From positions 4,278,001-4,342,000 of the forward strand of contig NZ_CP036274.1 of assembly GCF_007747655.1 (NCBI RefSeq): a stretch of DNA of 64,000 bases. The letters are read 5' to 3'. A model generated the notes under the pieces. The model did no database searches and was not told the DNA's origin. It worked only from the letters and a program-made list of their open reading frames with translations. The position numbers and the translations under genes are program-made. Every line of letters begins with the position of its first letter. The first letter of the stretch is position 1. Shown piece by piece: positions 8,464 to 17,347 of the stretch. The stretch comes from Anatilimnocola aggregata (GTDB taxonomy: Bacteria; Planctomycetota; Planctomycetia; Pirellulales; Pirellulaceae).

Positions 8464-9663
8464 TCAGTAATTCACTGGCTCGAGCAAATCGACAATGATC
8501 GAAAGCGCAGAATCGTCGCGAAACTTCAGCGAGAAAGTTCTCCCCCGGCCGTTTTTGCGAGCTTCATAGGCCTGGATCTTGGTTCCGAAATCATGCTTGC
8601 CGTCGGCATTGGTTAAGTGAATCGTAAAGTCGTCCGAGTCTTCTCGACCGGGCTCCAGCATCTCTTCAAACGTATCGATATCAGGATTATTGTGCTCGCC
8701 ATTTCCCGAAACCACGTAATGCCTCGCCCGCACACGGCGGAAGAACGTCTTCGTGACGTTGCGATTGCTGCCGTGGTGCATCAGCTTCAGTAGGTCGACG
8801 CTGAGCGTATCGCTACCGTTGTCGATCAACTCGGCGCTAATCAATCCTTTAAGCACATCGTCGCTGCGTGCATCGCCTGTCAGGAGCATGCTCTTTCCGC
8901 CAAACTCGGCCAAGACGACAATGCTGGAAAGATTGGGGACGGACAGATCTGCATTAGCAGCAAGCTCTGCGATGGTCTCCGGGGACGGATCATTTGCGAT
9001 TTCTTGTTCCCACTTGTCGTGCAAATCGCTGATCCGCTTTTTGCTGGGGCCGATCACCGTCAGCGACAAGCCGTTGCCGAAGTCTAACTTTCGCGGGCCG
9101 TCATCAAGCGCTGCCACGAGAGCTGGAGATCCATCGGGATTCCGAAAGAAGAGATTCGGAGTGAGGCCCAACCGTTTGGCATCGGCGCGCAAGCGACGCC
9201 CCTGGGGGACACTGGCCAGCACATCGGAAATGAAGTGATCGCCGACGCTCGTCCCCAGAATCGGTGAATTGCGATCCGCCATCACCGACGCCACCACGCT
9301 CGCGATCTCGGCTGGCTTGTTCCCCAGGATTTCGTCAAAACTGTTGAACCAGAGAGTTCGAATGTCGTACAGCGGGCTGGACCCCTCATCGTCCCGCTCG
9401 ATCGCCTCGCGTGTAAGTTCTAGCAGTCCGTCGATGTGGTCATCGTCGATATGGCTGACCATCAACATCTCGAGCGGCAACGGCACGTCTTCGTCGAAAA
9501 ACGCAGCGTGAATCTCCTGCAGCCGCGCCTTGATCACATCATGATAGCCGGCCGCTGTCGGCCCGCCGTCGATCAATATGAACTTCGGATTGCTCGCATC
9601 GCCGTAGTGCAGAATCAACGCGTCGCCGTGGTCGGCCTGGAGCGCTTCCAATGAGAAGATCAT
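8464..9663 (-). CDS. ComEC-like metallo-beta-lactamase-fold hydrolase
   Basis: A 399-residue protein without a signal peptide. LMVSHIDDDHIDGLLEL is the metal-binding motif; the second His of the canonical HxHxDH is an Asp here, as in many stand-alone ComEC/Rec2-like MBL proteins. LLTGDAR and LMHHGSNRNVT give further metal ligands. The N-terminus (GDALILHYGD, KFILIDGG) matches this subgroup. The substrate is unknown; nucleic acid or nucleotide is possible. It follows the subtilisin-like gene by 42 bases on the same strand, so the two are probably one operon. This arrangement of a cytoplasmic protease and an MBL protein recalls effector pairs in bacterial conflict systems, but that is inference. 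Confidence 0.85.
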   Translation of the reverse strand: MIFSLEALQADHGDALILHYGDASNPKFILIDGGPTAAGYHDVIKARLQEIHAAFFDEDVPLPLEMLMVSHIDDDHIDGLLELTREAIERDDEGSSPLYDIRTLWFNSFDEILGNKPAEIASVVASVMADRNSPILGTSVGDHFISDVLASVPQGRRLRADAKRLGLTPNLFFRNPDGSPALVAALDDGPRKLDFGNGLSLTVIGPSKKRISDLHDKWEQEIANDPSPETIAELAANADLSVPNLSSIVVLAEFGGKSMLLTGDARSDDVLKGLISAELIDNGSDTLSVDLLKLMHHGSNRNVTKTFFRRVRARHYVVSGNGEHNNPDIDTFEEMLEPGREDSDDFTIHLTNADGKHDFGTKIQAYEARKNGRGRTFSLKFRDDSALSIIVDLLEPVNY

Positions 9664-9705
9664 CGTTCCTCCTGCATAATTAGTGATTTCCTGACAGGCA
9701 AAAAG

Positions 9706-11733
9706 TTAAACGGACTGTAGTGCACGCAGCACATCCAGCATTCCCGCCCCCTGGAACTCGCGAGTTCGTCCTAGGTCGGTCGCGGTCGAGCACAAAATGC
9801 GCTTGATGTCGGCGGGACGCCCGATTAATTCTGGATGACGCGCCATGAGGAGTGCTGCGGCCCCGCTGACGTGAGGGGCGGCCATACTCGTGCCATCGAG
9901 CGCTTTCGCATCCCCATTGGGAACGGGGGCCATGATTTTCTCGCCTGGTGCCAAGATGTCAGGCTTCGCGCGTCCATCGCCCGTCGGGCCGCGACTCGAA
10001 AAATACGATACGCCGTACCGGTGAGGATGGCTGCGATGCGTGGCACCGACCGTAATCGCCAATTCCGCATTTCCAGGATCCGTGATGCTAACCGCCCGAT
10101 AGCCATCGGAGCGCAGACCCAGGTCGGTCGTGAACTGCGCGTAGCCAAGATTGCCAGCTGCTGCCACCACGACGACTCCCGAACCCACCAGTCGATCGCA
10201 TTCATCGCAAATGGGAGTCCTGCCGCAGGCATAGTTAGCCACATCGTGCGGAATCGACATGCTGATGTTCACGCCATGAACAACCGGTTGATCTTTGCCA
10301 GAATTGATAAAGCGAATGAATTGCAGGGCGGCCAGCACGTTAAATTCAGCCCCTGTCGACCGTTCGTTAACGACCCGCAAGTCGTAAAGAGTGATATCGG
10401 GGCAAACTCCTTGCAGCACTCCGCCGGGTGGTCCTGGCTTATCGCCGGGGCGCCAATCGGCGGCCAGAATTCCCGCGACGTGAGTGCCGTGCTGAATCTT
10501 GGGAATCGAATTTTCGATTCCATTGGTGAGGTAGTCAACCTCGATACTGCTAGCGATCTGGTCCCACAACAGCATCTGCCCGTTCATAAGCGCGTCTTGA
10601 GTCGATTTGGCTTTCCTCTCGTCAACGGGATTGATTGAACTTGCTTCCGCGGTGCCCACAATCGGGATTTCGAGCAATTCTCGAAACTTAGTGAAATCGA
10701 ACGTTTTGACGACGCGAGAATTGTGGACAGCCGTCTTCGGCTTAGCGCTTTGCTTTTTAGTTGGTTGCTCTTTGGTCGTCTTTGGACCGAACTCCGGCAG
10801 CTTCTTAACTCCAGTTTCATCGAATTTGCGAAAGGCAATGTGCGTGGCGTCAATTCCGCTGTCGATCACGGCCCAGCATAGATTATTGGATTTTGGTGTG
10901 AAGAGCAGGCGTGCCGCGTCGGCCTTAATTGTCGCCGTCGATTTGGAGGTGCTGATGGTGATTTGTCGATTCAATGAGACTGACCACAAATGAAAACCCA
11001 GTGGGTCGCTCTGTTTAGCTCCGTTCAGCAGGTTGCGCGTCGCTTCGATCAGCTTGGTTGGCGTGTGCTTATCGGTCTTTCGTTTTTCGACAACTTTTCT
11101 AGCGATGGTGCCGACAATGCGGATCATCCAAATCAAATCGTAGGAAATGGCATACGGTTCGGAGTCGGAATGCCGCGGGGCATCCGGGTTTTCCAGATGC
11201 TGAATCAATCTTTGCACAACGTCGGGATTGTCCAGCAAAGCGATAATTCGTTCCATTGTGGTTGGCGCGCTAACTTCCGACTCAGCATCCGATTCAGACT
11301 CGCCTTCCGCACTATCTTCATTCGCACCTTCGTCAATCGCCGCGAATTTGCAAACATACTGCTGCCACCACTTTGTCAGCGGCAGCGCCACGCGGATTAG
11401 TTCTGCAAAGGACAATCGCACGGCAACGTGAGTGTCGTTGAGCGACAGACGGTACTTTGGGACTGGTGAACCTTCAATGAGCTCTTGCGCAAGTCGCTTG
11501 CGAATCTCCTCGGCCAAGGCCGCCGCACTGGAATCGCGATGCGGATACAGCAGGAGATCAATCCGCTCATCGTCGGATTCGCTCTCTCGCTTCGACTTCT
11601 GGGGATCGGCCAGTGCGGCATAGGCCACCCAAACGTCGCCGAATATGGGTGAATCCTGCATGAAACGCTGAATCGACTCACTACGGAGCATCAGCGAACG
11701 AATCTCGTCGGCGAAGAGCGTTGGCAAGAACAT
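9706..11733 (-). CDS. Cytoplasmic S8 (subtilisin-family) peptidase with N-terminal extension
   Basis: A 675-residue serine protease. The catalytic triad is complete: Asp291 (WAVIDSGIDATH), His415 (QHGTHVAGI) and Ser616 (DGTSMAAPHVSG), with the oxyanion-hole Asn528 (AAAGN). Residues 1-280 are a non-catalytic region that I do not recognise, with an acidic linker at 135-155. There is no signal peptide or visible propeptide, so the enzyme should be cytoplasmic, unlike secreted subtilisins. An insertion of about 120 residues, rich in Lys/Thr/Gln, separates the Asp and His blocks. A purine-rich GGGAAGGAG touches the ATG, giving very short Shine-Dalgarno spacing. It is first in the operon with the MBL-fold gene. 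Confidence 0.88.
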   Translation of the reverse strand: MFLPTLFADEIRSLMLRSESIQRFMQDSPIFGDVWVAYAALADPQKSKRESESDDERIDLLLYPHRDSSAAALAEEIRKRLAQELIEGSPVPKYRLSLNDTHVAVRLSFAELIRVALPLTKWWQQYVCKFAAIDEGANEDSAEGESESDAESEVSAPTTMERIIALLDNPDVVQRLIQHLENPDAPRHSDSEPYAISYDLIWMIRIVGTIARKVVEKRKTDKHTPTKLIEATRNLLNGAKQSDPLGFHLWSVSLNRQITISTSKSTATIKADAARLLFTPKSNNLCWAVIDSGIDATHIAFRKFDETGVKKLPEFGPKTTKEQPTKKQSAKPKTAVHNSRVVKTFDFTKFRELLEIPIVGTAEASSINPVDERKAKSTQDALMNGQMLLWDQIASSIEVDYLTNGIENSIPKIQHGTHVAGILAADWRPGDKPGPPGGVLQGVCPDITLYDLRVVNERSTGAEFNVLAALQFIRFINSGKDQPVVHGVNISMSIPHDVANYACGRTPICDECDRLVGSGVVVVAAAGNLGYAQFTTDLGLRSDGYRAVSITDPGNAELAITVGATHRSHPHRYGVSYFSSRGPTGDGRAKPDILAPGEKIMAPVPNGDAKALDGTSMAAPHVSGAAALLMARHPELIGRPADIKRILCSTATDLGRTREFQGAGMLDVLRALQSV

Positions 11734-12238
11734 CTCCTTCCCGGACTAGCATGGCAGCGAGATTGCTGGCCGTGCTCGGACTGAATTCAGCGAATGGCAC
11801 TCCATAAGCTGGCAACAAAATGGGTATGAAGGCTAATAGCCGATTCCAACCGAGCGACCGCCTTGTTGGAGGACTATAGTTATGTCACAGCACACTACTA
11901 ACCATCATTGCCATTCAAACCGATTGAACTCTAATGCATCGCACGTTATGAGGTCAACTAGTTTCTTGGTAATTGACACCTCACTGAAATAGACATTCAT
12001 GCCCCCACACGTCTTATTATTAAGAACGTGTTTAGAATGGCGATTGCCTTTTCCGCTGCGAGCGCAAAAGCAAAAGCTATGGCGGGCAAAGGTTACCGCT
12101 TGAGTCGCAAGACTACGGCTTTCACGTAATTGGAAGTTGCGGACGCCATACATCGCCCGGGAAGAAGGACGAGGACGTTGTCGAATGCCCGCGAGAGAAC
12201 AAGCAGTGTGCTAACTGGGCTACCAAACGGGCTCGTGT
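11734..12238. other. 505-base intergenic stretch with no convincing gene
   Basis: This lies upstream of the S8 peptidase gene and downstream of the thioredoxin-NHL gene, both on the minus strand. A minus-strand frame of 82 codons (11905-12153) has atypical composition and no recognisable protein, and I reject it. The stretch looks more AT-rich than its flanks by eye. It holds one clear inverted repeat (12007-12031) and presumably the promoter of the S8-MBL operon, which I could not place. Confidence 0.6.
12007..12031. repeat. Short inverted repeat (hairpin)
   Basis: ACACGT-CTTA at 12007-12016 pairs with TAAG-A-ACGTGT at 12021-12031, giving a 10-bp stem with one bulged A and a TTAT loop. It lies between the end of the thioredoxin-NHL gene and the start of the S8 gene. 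No T-tract follows on the minus strand, so it is not a standard intrinsic terminator. It could be a protein-binding site or an RNA structure. Confidence 0.4.
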
Positions 12239-14269
12239 TTATTTCAATACGACGTGCTTGAGCTCCAGCCGAGTGTCTTCTGCTCTGTCGGATATTGCGA
12301 TCCGGCCGGACCAGGTTACTTCGCCCGCTTTGCAAACGCCTTCGGCACCACTACGGCAATAGTAAAAGGCCAGTGAAATCATCACTGGACCGCCGGTAGC
12401 TTTCGCTTGCAATGGCAACTCCAGTTCGAAGTCCGACGCTGTCGCTTCGAGTGTTAACCACTTGCCGGTGGCCGCGGGGGCGACCACGGGGTTCTCCTCT
12501 GCGGCATGGACATAGTACCGAACCGGAGCCCCGGGATTCAGTTTGAAGTCGGCCGGTAGCGCCAGATTGATCGCAACCTTTAACTTGTCTTCTGTGGGTT
12601 TAATCGTTGCAGCTTCAAACGTGCGCGGCTTGCCGGAAACAGCGGGGGGCGAAACCACTTTTGCCAGAACTGGCGGGCCTAGACCTTTCAGCTCCAATTC
12701 TCTGGGCTGTGCATCTGCCGCCACCCCGATCACACGCACGGAGTGATTATTGGTGTCGGCGACAAATAATTGATCTCCGGCAATGCTCAGGCCCCCAGGC
12801 TCGTCAAATGAATTCGGGCCGCTCCCGGCCAGTGTGCGTACCGTTGCAGTCTTCAGATCGAGTTCTTTGATCTTGCTGTTGTAGGTGTCAGCAATAAACA
12901 GTTGGCCTTCGCGGTACGCCACGCCAAGAGGGTGTTGCAATAGAACCTGGTTGGCGGCCCCGTCCCGATCGCCAAACGTAAAGAGCCGATCGGCCGGCAG
13001 TCTCGCCGTGCCGAGGATTGTGGCTACGTCTCGACTGGCTCGCAAAGGAACTGCGCGAATCGAGCTTCCTTCGCTATCGGCCACAAACAGCACTTGCCCA
13101 TCGGAGGCTAATCCGCTGGGCTGAGCAAATGAGGCATAGCCTTTTTGAAAGGGATTGCGCGCAAGCAATGGGCCGTCGATAATATCTTCGGCAGCGTTGC
13201 CCGCAAAGGGAAAGATTGCCCCGGAATCTAAGGTCATCCGCCAAATCTGATGCTGGCCGGCCATGGCGATGTATAAGTTGTTATCGTGCAGCAACAAATC
13301 CCAAGGACTAGCCAACTTGATGCCGAGCGGTCTGGCTGCGCCACGCACCGTAGGAACTCTTGCCTGCTCTCCACTTCCAGCCAACGTCGTGACGCGCCGA
13401 GTCTTCAGATCGACTTTTCGCAGCAAGTGGTTCTCGGTGTCTGCGACAAATAGTGTCTCCCCCTGCAAAGCCATTCCCTGGGGATGATCGAAAGAACATT
13501 GTTCGAACGTGCCATCTTCCCGCCCGATCGCGCCAGTGCCAATGATGTCCAGCACTTCGCCCGATAGTTTCGTGATAACGATGCGATTGTGTCCGCTGTC
13601 CGCGACAAACAGTCGGTCGCTGTCGGCGTCAGCCAATACCTTGCCGGGAAATCGCAACGGCAGGTCGGGGCGCGGTGGCCGGGTAGCATCGAAGCTGAGG
13701 GGCGTTTCGTCCAGCAAGTTGCGACGGCGATAACTGGGTATCGCTTGCTTAAGGAAGCGTGCGACCATTTCCGCAGCGAATTCGCCCTTATGATGCGCCA
13801 CGAGGCGCCCTTCGGGATCGATGACCCGTAACGACGGCCAGGTGTCGACCGCATATTTCTGCCACAAGATCTGCCGCGGATCGTTGACAACCGGATGCTC
13901 GATCTCGTATCGCTCGATGGCCTCGCTCACGTTTTTGGCATCGCGTTCGTTTTCGAATTTTGCCGAGTGGACGCCGATCACTACAAGGTGCTTAGGGAAC
14001 TCGTGTTCCAGTTGTTTCAATTCGGGCAGAATGTGCATGCAGTTGATGCAGCAGTAGGTCCAGAAATCCAGAATGACGAACTTGCCACGCAAATCGCGCA
14101 GTTCGATGGGACCAGCAGTATTCAGCCATTCGCCACCGCCGTCTAAGGACGGGGCGGGAATTCGGCCAGGAAGAAGCTCCAATTCCTGCGCTGACAGGGG
14201 AGAGGCCAGCACCATCGCGATGAAGCCGCCCGCCAACCAACAACGCCAAGTATTCAGAGTGGTAGTCAT
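12239..14269 (-). CDS. Exported thioredoxin-fold/NHL beta-propeller protein (NHLRC2-like)
   Basis: A 676-residue protein with an N-terminal signal segment (LAGGFIAMVLASPLSAQE). A thioredoxin/TlpA-like domain follows, with FWTYCCINCMHILPEL containing a CxxC redox pair (CINC) near residues 72-76. Residues about 200-530 contain repeated NHL-type blades (VADSGHNRIV, VADTENHLLRKV, IADTYNSKIKEL, VADTNNHSVRVI). The C-terminal 130 residues look like a beta-sandwich. The order thioredoxin, NHL propeller, small C-terminal domain matches the NHLRC2 family found from bacteria to animals. A thiol-disulfide role in the envelope is inferred. It heads a minus-strand stretch of unrelated genes; a 226-base gap separates it from the next gene upstream. 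Confidence 0.88.
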   Translation of the reverse strand: MTTTLNTWRCWLAGGFIAMVLASPLSAQELELLPGRIPAPSLDGGGEWLNTAGPIELRDLRGKFVILDFWTYCCINCMHILPELKQLEHEFPKHLVVIGVHSAKFENERDAKNVSEAIERYEIEHPVVNDPRQILWQKYAVDTWPSLRVIDPEGRLVAHHKGEFAAEMVARFLKQAIPSYRRRNLLDETPLSFDATRPPRPDLPLRFPGKVLADADSDRLFVADSGHNRIVITKLSGEVLDIIGTGAIGREDGTFEQCSFDHPQGMALQGETLFVADTENHLLRKVDLKTRRVTTLAGSGEQARVPTVRGAARPLGIKLASPWDLLLHDNNLYIAMAGQHQIWRMTLDSGAIFPFAGNAAEDIIDGPLLARNPFQKGYASFAQPSGLASDGQVLFVADSEGSSIRAVPLRASRDVATILGTARLPADRLFTFGDRDGAANQVLLQHPLGVAYREGQLFIADTYNSKIKELDLKTATVRTLAGSGPNSFDEPGGLSIAGDQLFVADTNNHSVRVIGVAADAQPRELELKGLGPPVLAKVVSPPAVSGKPRTFEAATIKPTEDKLKVAINLALPADFKLNPGAPVRYYVHAAEENPVVAPAATGKWLTLEATASDFELELPLQAKATGGPVMISLAFYYCRSGAEGVCKAGEVTWSGRIAISDRAEDTRLELKHVVLK

Positions 14270-14495
14270 CGCCAGCCCTTCGCTATTGCACGCGACGACT
14301 CGTCATCGCGATTGGTACCCGTTTTCATCTGACAGCCGCGCTCGGCTACTTAGTCCATGCACCCCCCAGCCAAAACTCTTTCATTTTTGCTGGACAAGCT
14401 GTGGCCAAGCGAGGCAGTATCACGAACCAATTCAGTATACGAAAGAGGTCAAACCACCTGCGACCAAAATCGCGACAACCGAAGGTATCGCGAAC

Positions 14496-16172
14496 TTAAG
14501 GAGCCAGCAGCCGGTCGAGCTTGGCACGCTCTTCAGCGGTCACTGGTTTCCAGTTGATTTGGATACCCGGAAGGAGCGTCTGTGCGCGTTCGATTTCCTG
14601 CGCCGGGAGGTCGACCTGGGACAGTTCCAGGCGTTTGAGATTCGGTAAGGCCTTCAGTTTTGCCAGGGCCTCGATCGAGAACTTCTGTTCGCCAAGCGTC
14701 AATGTGTCGAGCGATTTGAGCTGGGAAACAACATCGAGCGTACTGTCGGTCAAACTATGGGCGTTTGACGCGCCACCGTAGCGTCGCAATCGCTGCCCAA
14801 GATGCAGGCTCTTCAAATTAGTCAGCGATTTGAGCGACTCGTTCCCTGCCTCGGTTTGATAGGTGTGCCAGGTGCGGAAGTTTTCGAGTTGTGTGAGCTT
14901 GCCGACGGCGGCCATCCCTTCATCGTTAAATGGACATCCTGCGACCGTTAAACGGCGCAAGTTCTTCAATGAGGCAAAGGAAGCAAAGCCGCGCCCCGTG
15001 AAATCCTTCCGCTTGAGCGATGTGTGGAAGAACTTGATCTGCTTGAGATTCCCGAGCAAGGTAAGTTGCCAAAGTGCATCGTCGGAGAACTGGGCAGCGT
15101 TGGTAGATAGGTCCTCGAGTGCTGCCAAACCGGTCAGGTACGACAGAGTATTGTCGTTCAGCGCTTCGCCCGAAGTCGAGAGCGTCTTCAGATGCACCAG
15201 TCCGCTGAGGGCCTCGAAGTCGGCAATCGTGAACGTCGACAAGTCCTTAACCGCGACCCCGGTCACGTGCCCCTTGGTGAGCGTGACTTCAGCCCCCGCT
15301 TTGCGCAGTTGCTCGGCTGCTGCGCCCTCGTCGAGCGGTGCCGCTTGTTGGTCGGCCAGCTTCTTGGCAAACGTCACCTCCTTGAGCGTGACATACGCCT
15401 TGTAGCCTTGCGGATCGACAAACGGATTGCCCGGCAACTTCTTTTCCAGTCGCTCGTGCTTGGCAAGCATGTCGTAGTAGTTGCCATGAGCGCCTAAGAA
15501 CACGTCGCAGGGGAGACTCTTGAGCAGGGAGAATGTCTGCTTGAAATCGTCGGTAATGGTGGGATAGTCCGTATTGCCAACCAGGCGATAACCGGGGTTC
15601 ACGTTCGGACTCCCAATGACCACCACCCTCAGTTCCTTGTCGTCGACCGATTCTTTCCACGTCCAGGTTGTACACCCGCGAGTATGCCCCGGCGTGTGCC
15701 GGGCAATGAGCGTGACTCCGCCGAGTTTCACTTCGTCGCCATCCTTGAGCACGCGATCGACGGGGCATGCGGGCCAACGGCTATCGGCATACAGGTATTG
15801 TCCCGCACCACCGGCGGCAACCACCTTGTCATCCCCTACCATCACCAGCACCTTGGCCCCGGTCAACTCGCGCATTTTCGCGTGCCCGGCGACATGATCG
15901 GAATGCGCATGACTGGCGAGCAAGTACTTTACGTCGGACATCTTGAAGCCCAACGATTCAATTGCGCCCCGAATAAGCGGCACCGTTTCTTCGAAACTGC
16001 TGTTGATCAGAATGTGCCCTGCGGGCGTCGTGATCAGATAGCTGGCGAGTTCTGTCGATCCCACATAGTACGTATTGCCAGCCACGCGATGAGCGGGAAA
16101 AGGAGAATCGCCCCGTGCGGTAGCAACGCAGGCAAATAAGTACAACACGACAAACGAAAGAGAGCGAATCAT
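14496..16172 (-). CDS. Exported B3-type metallo-beta-lactamase fused to leucine-rich repeats
   Basis: A 558-residue protein from the ATG at 16172, chosen because it gives a clean signal peptide (MIRSLSFVVLYLFACVATA); an upstream frame extension to 16289 lacks one. Residues about 18-300 are a subclass B3-like MBL domain: SHAHSDHVAGH (HxHxDH), TPGHTRGCTTW with the third His, and LGAHGNYYD with the last metal His. Residues about 320-540 hold leucine-rich repeats of roughly 25 residues (LSGLVHLKTL, LTGLAALEDL, LKNLRRLTVAG, LTNLKSLHLG, LPNLKRLELSQ). The motifs match B3 enzymes, but the substrate is unknown, and a peptide or surface-glycan role is as plausible as beta-lactam cleavage. The LRR fusion is the odd feature. 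Confidence 0.85.
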   Translation of the reverse strand: MIRSLSFVVLYLFACVATARGDSPFPAHRVAGNTYYVGSTELASYLITTPAGHILINSSFEETVPLIRGAIESLGFKMSDVKYLLASHAHSDHVAGHAKMRELTGAKVLVMVGDDKVVAAGGAGQYLYADSRWPACPVDRVLKDGDEVKLGGVTLIARHTPGHTRGCTTWTWKESVDDKELRVVVIGSPNVNPGYRLVGNTDYPTITDDFKQTFSLLKSLPCDVFLGAHGNYYDMLAKHERLEKKLPGNPFVDPQGYKAYVTLKEVTFAKKLADQQAAPLDEGAAAEQLRKAGAEVTLTKGHVTGVAVKDLSTFTIADFEALSGLVHLKTLSTSGEALNDNTLSYLTGLAALEDLSTNAAQFSDDALWQLTLLGNLKQIKFFHTSLKRKDFTGRGFASFASLKNLRRLTVAGCPFNDEGMAAVGKLTQLENFRTWHTYQTEAGNESLKSLTNLKSLHLGQRLRRYGGASNAHSLTDSTLDVVSQLKSLDTLTLGEQKFSIEALAKLKALPNLKRLELSQVDLPAQEIERAQTLLPGIQINWKPVTAEERAKLDRLLAP

Positions 16173-16228
16173 GGAGAGGTCCTGGTCTAGAGGTGTGTCT
16201 GCAACTAAATTCGCGCGAAGCGAGTCAT

Positions 16229-17242
16229 TCACCCGCCCGGTACACCCTGGGTATTCACAAACAATGAGTAAATCGACGTGCTGCCACACATGAAGAGCCG
16301 ATTGCGATGCCTACCGCCAAAACACAGGTTTGCGCATCGCTCGGGCAGATCAATGCGTCCAATCAAGGTCCCTTGTGCGTTGAACACCGACACGCCATCG
16401 AGACCTTCTTTCCCCATTCCCCAACCGACCCACAGGTTCCCGTCGACATCGACCCGCAGACCATCCGGGGTGCCGTCCGGCTCAGCGGTCACTAGTGTAC
16501 TGCCACCCGTTAATTCTTTGCCGCCATTAACGACGTCAAACGAGCGGATCACTCGCGGTGTAGCTCCGGCCTCCACGACATACAGCTTCATCTCGTCGGG
16601 TGAAAACGCCAGTCCGTTAGGACGTTTGACATCGCCCGCAACGACCGCCAGTGTTTTCGTGACGGGATCCCAGCGGTAGACATTCGTGGGTAATTCGATC
16701 GGGGCCGAATGTCCTTCGTAAAAGCCGAGAATGCCGAACGGAGGGTCAGTAAACCAAATCGAACCGTCCGACTTGCAGACGATGTCGTTTGGCGAGTTCA
16801 ATGGCTTGCCGTCATAACTGTCCGCAATCACGGTAATCGAGCCGTCGTACTCCGTCCGCGTCACTCGGCGGGAATCGTGCTCGCAGGTAAGTAGCCGACC
16901 TTGACGGTCCCGAGTGTTGCCGTTGGAGTTGTTCGCGGGCTTGCGAAACACGCTCACGGTTTCCGTTTCTTCATCCCATTTCATGAGGCGATTGTTCGGA
17001 ATGTCGCTCCAGACCAGATAGCGACCATCACCGAACCAAACCGGTCCTTCGCTCCAACGCATCCCCGATGCAATCTTTTCGACCTTGGCCAGATTCAAGC
17101 GGTACTTCGAAAAACTTGGATCGAGAATCCTGATGGCCGGGTCAGGATAACGCTGACTAGGTTGCCATTGCGCTTCGGCTGGTGCCGCGATGAGGAGCGT
17201 AGCAATCGCGCTGGCAGCAGCGGCTAAATCTCTGCGAATCAT
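16229..17242 (-). CDS. Exported SMP-30/gluconolactonase-like protein
   Basis: A 337-residue protein from the ATG at 17242, which begins a signal peptide (IRRDLAAAASAIATLLIAAP AEAQ). The rest is a six-bladed propeller of the SMP-30/lactonase type: SEGPVWFGDGRYLVWSDIPN with the metal-binding Glu, NGNTRDRQGRLLTCEH, NSPNDIVCKSDGSIWFTDP with the metal-binding Asn, and PNGLAFSPDEMKLYVVE. Family members open sugar lactones or related esters using one divalent metal. The start lies 105 bases from the next upstream gene and the stop 56 bases from the MBL-LRR gene, so co-transcription is possible. Confidence 0.9.
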   Translation of the reverse strand: MIRRDLAAAASAIATLLIAAPAEAQWQPSQRYPDPAIRILDPSFSKYRLNLAKVEKIASGMRWSEGPVWFGDGRYLVWSDIPNNRLMKWDEETETVSVFRKPANNSNGNTRDRQGRLLTCEHDSRRVTRTEYDGSITVIADSYDGKPLNSPNDIVCKSDGSIWFTDPPFGILGFYEGHSAPIELPTNVYRWDPVTKTLAVVAGDVKRPNGLAFSPDEMKLYVVEAGATPRVIRSFDVVNGGKELTGGSTLVTAEPDGTPDGLRVDVDGNLWVGWGMGKEGLDGVSVFNAQGTLIGRIDLPERCANLCFGGRHRNRLFMCGSTSIYSLFVNTQGVPGG

Positions 17243-17347
17243 GTTCAATCGCCCAAGGTGCGGTTCGTTCAAATGTCCCAATAGGGCGAAGTATATCACG
17301 GCGCGAGCGGGCATTCCGCCAATTTTGACTCTGCTCCTGCACTGACC

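Noticed and set aside
11905-12153. Minus-strand frame of 82 codons in the 505-base gap
   Set aside because: No ribosome-binding site, unusual residue mix and no recognisable motif.
14496-16172. Reading the B3-type domain as an antibiotic-resistance gene
   Set aside because: Motifs alone do not show beta-lactam activity, and the LRR fusion and environmental host point to another or unknown substrate.
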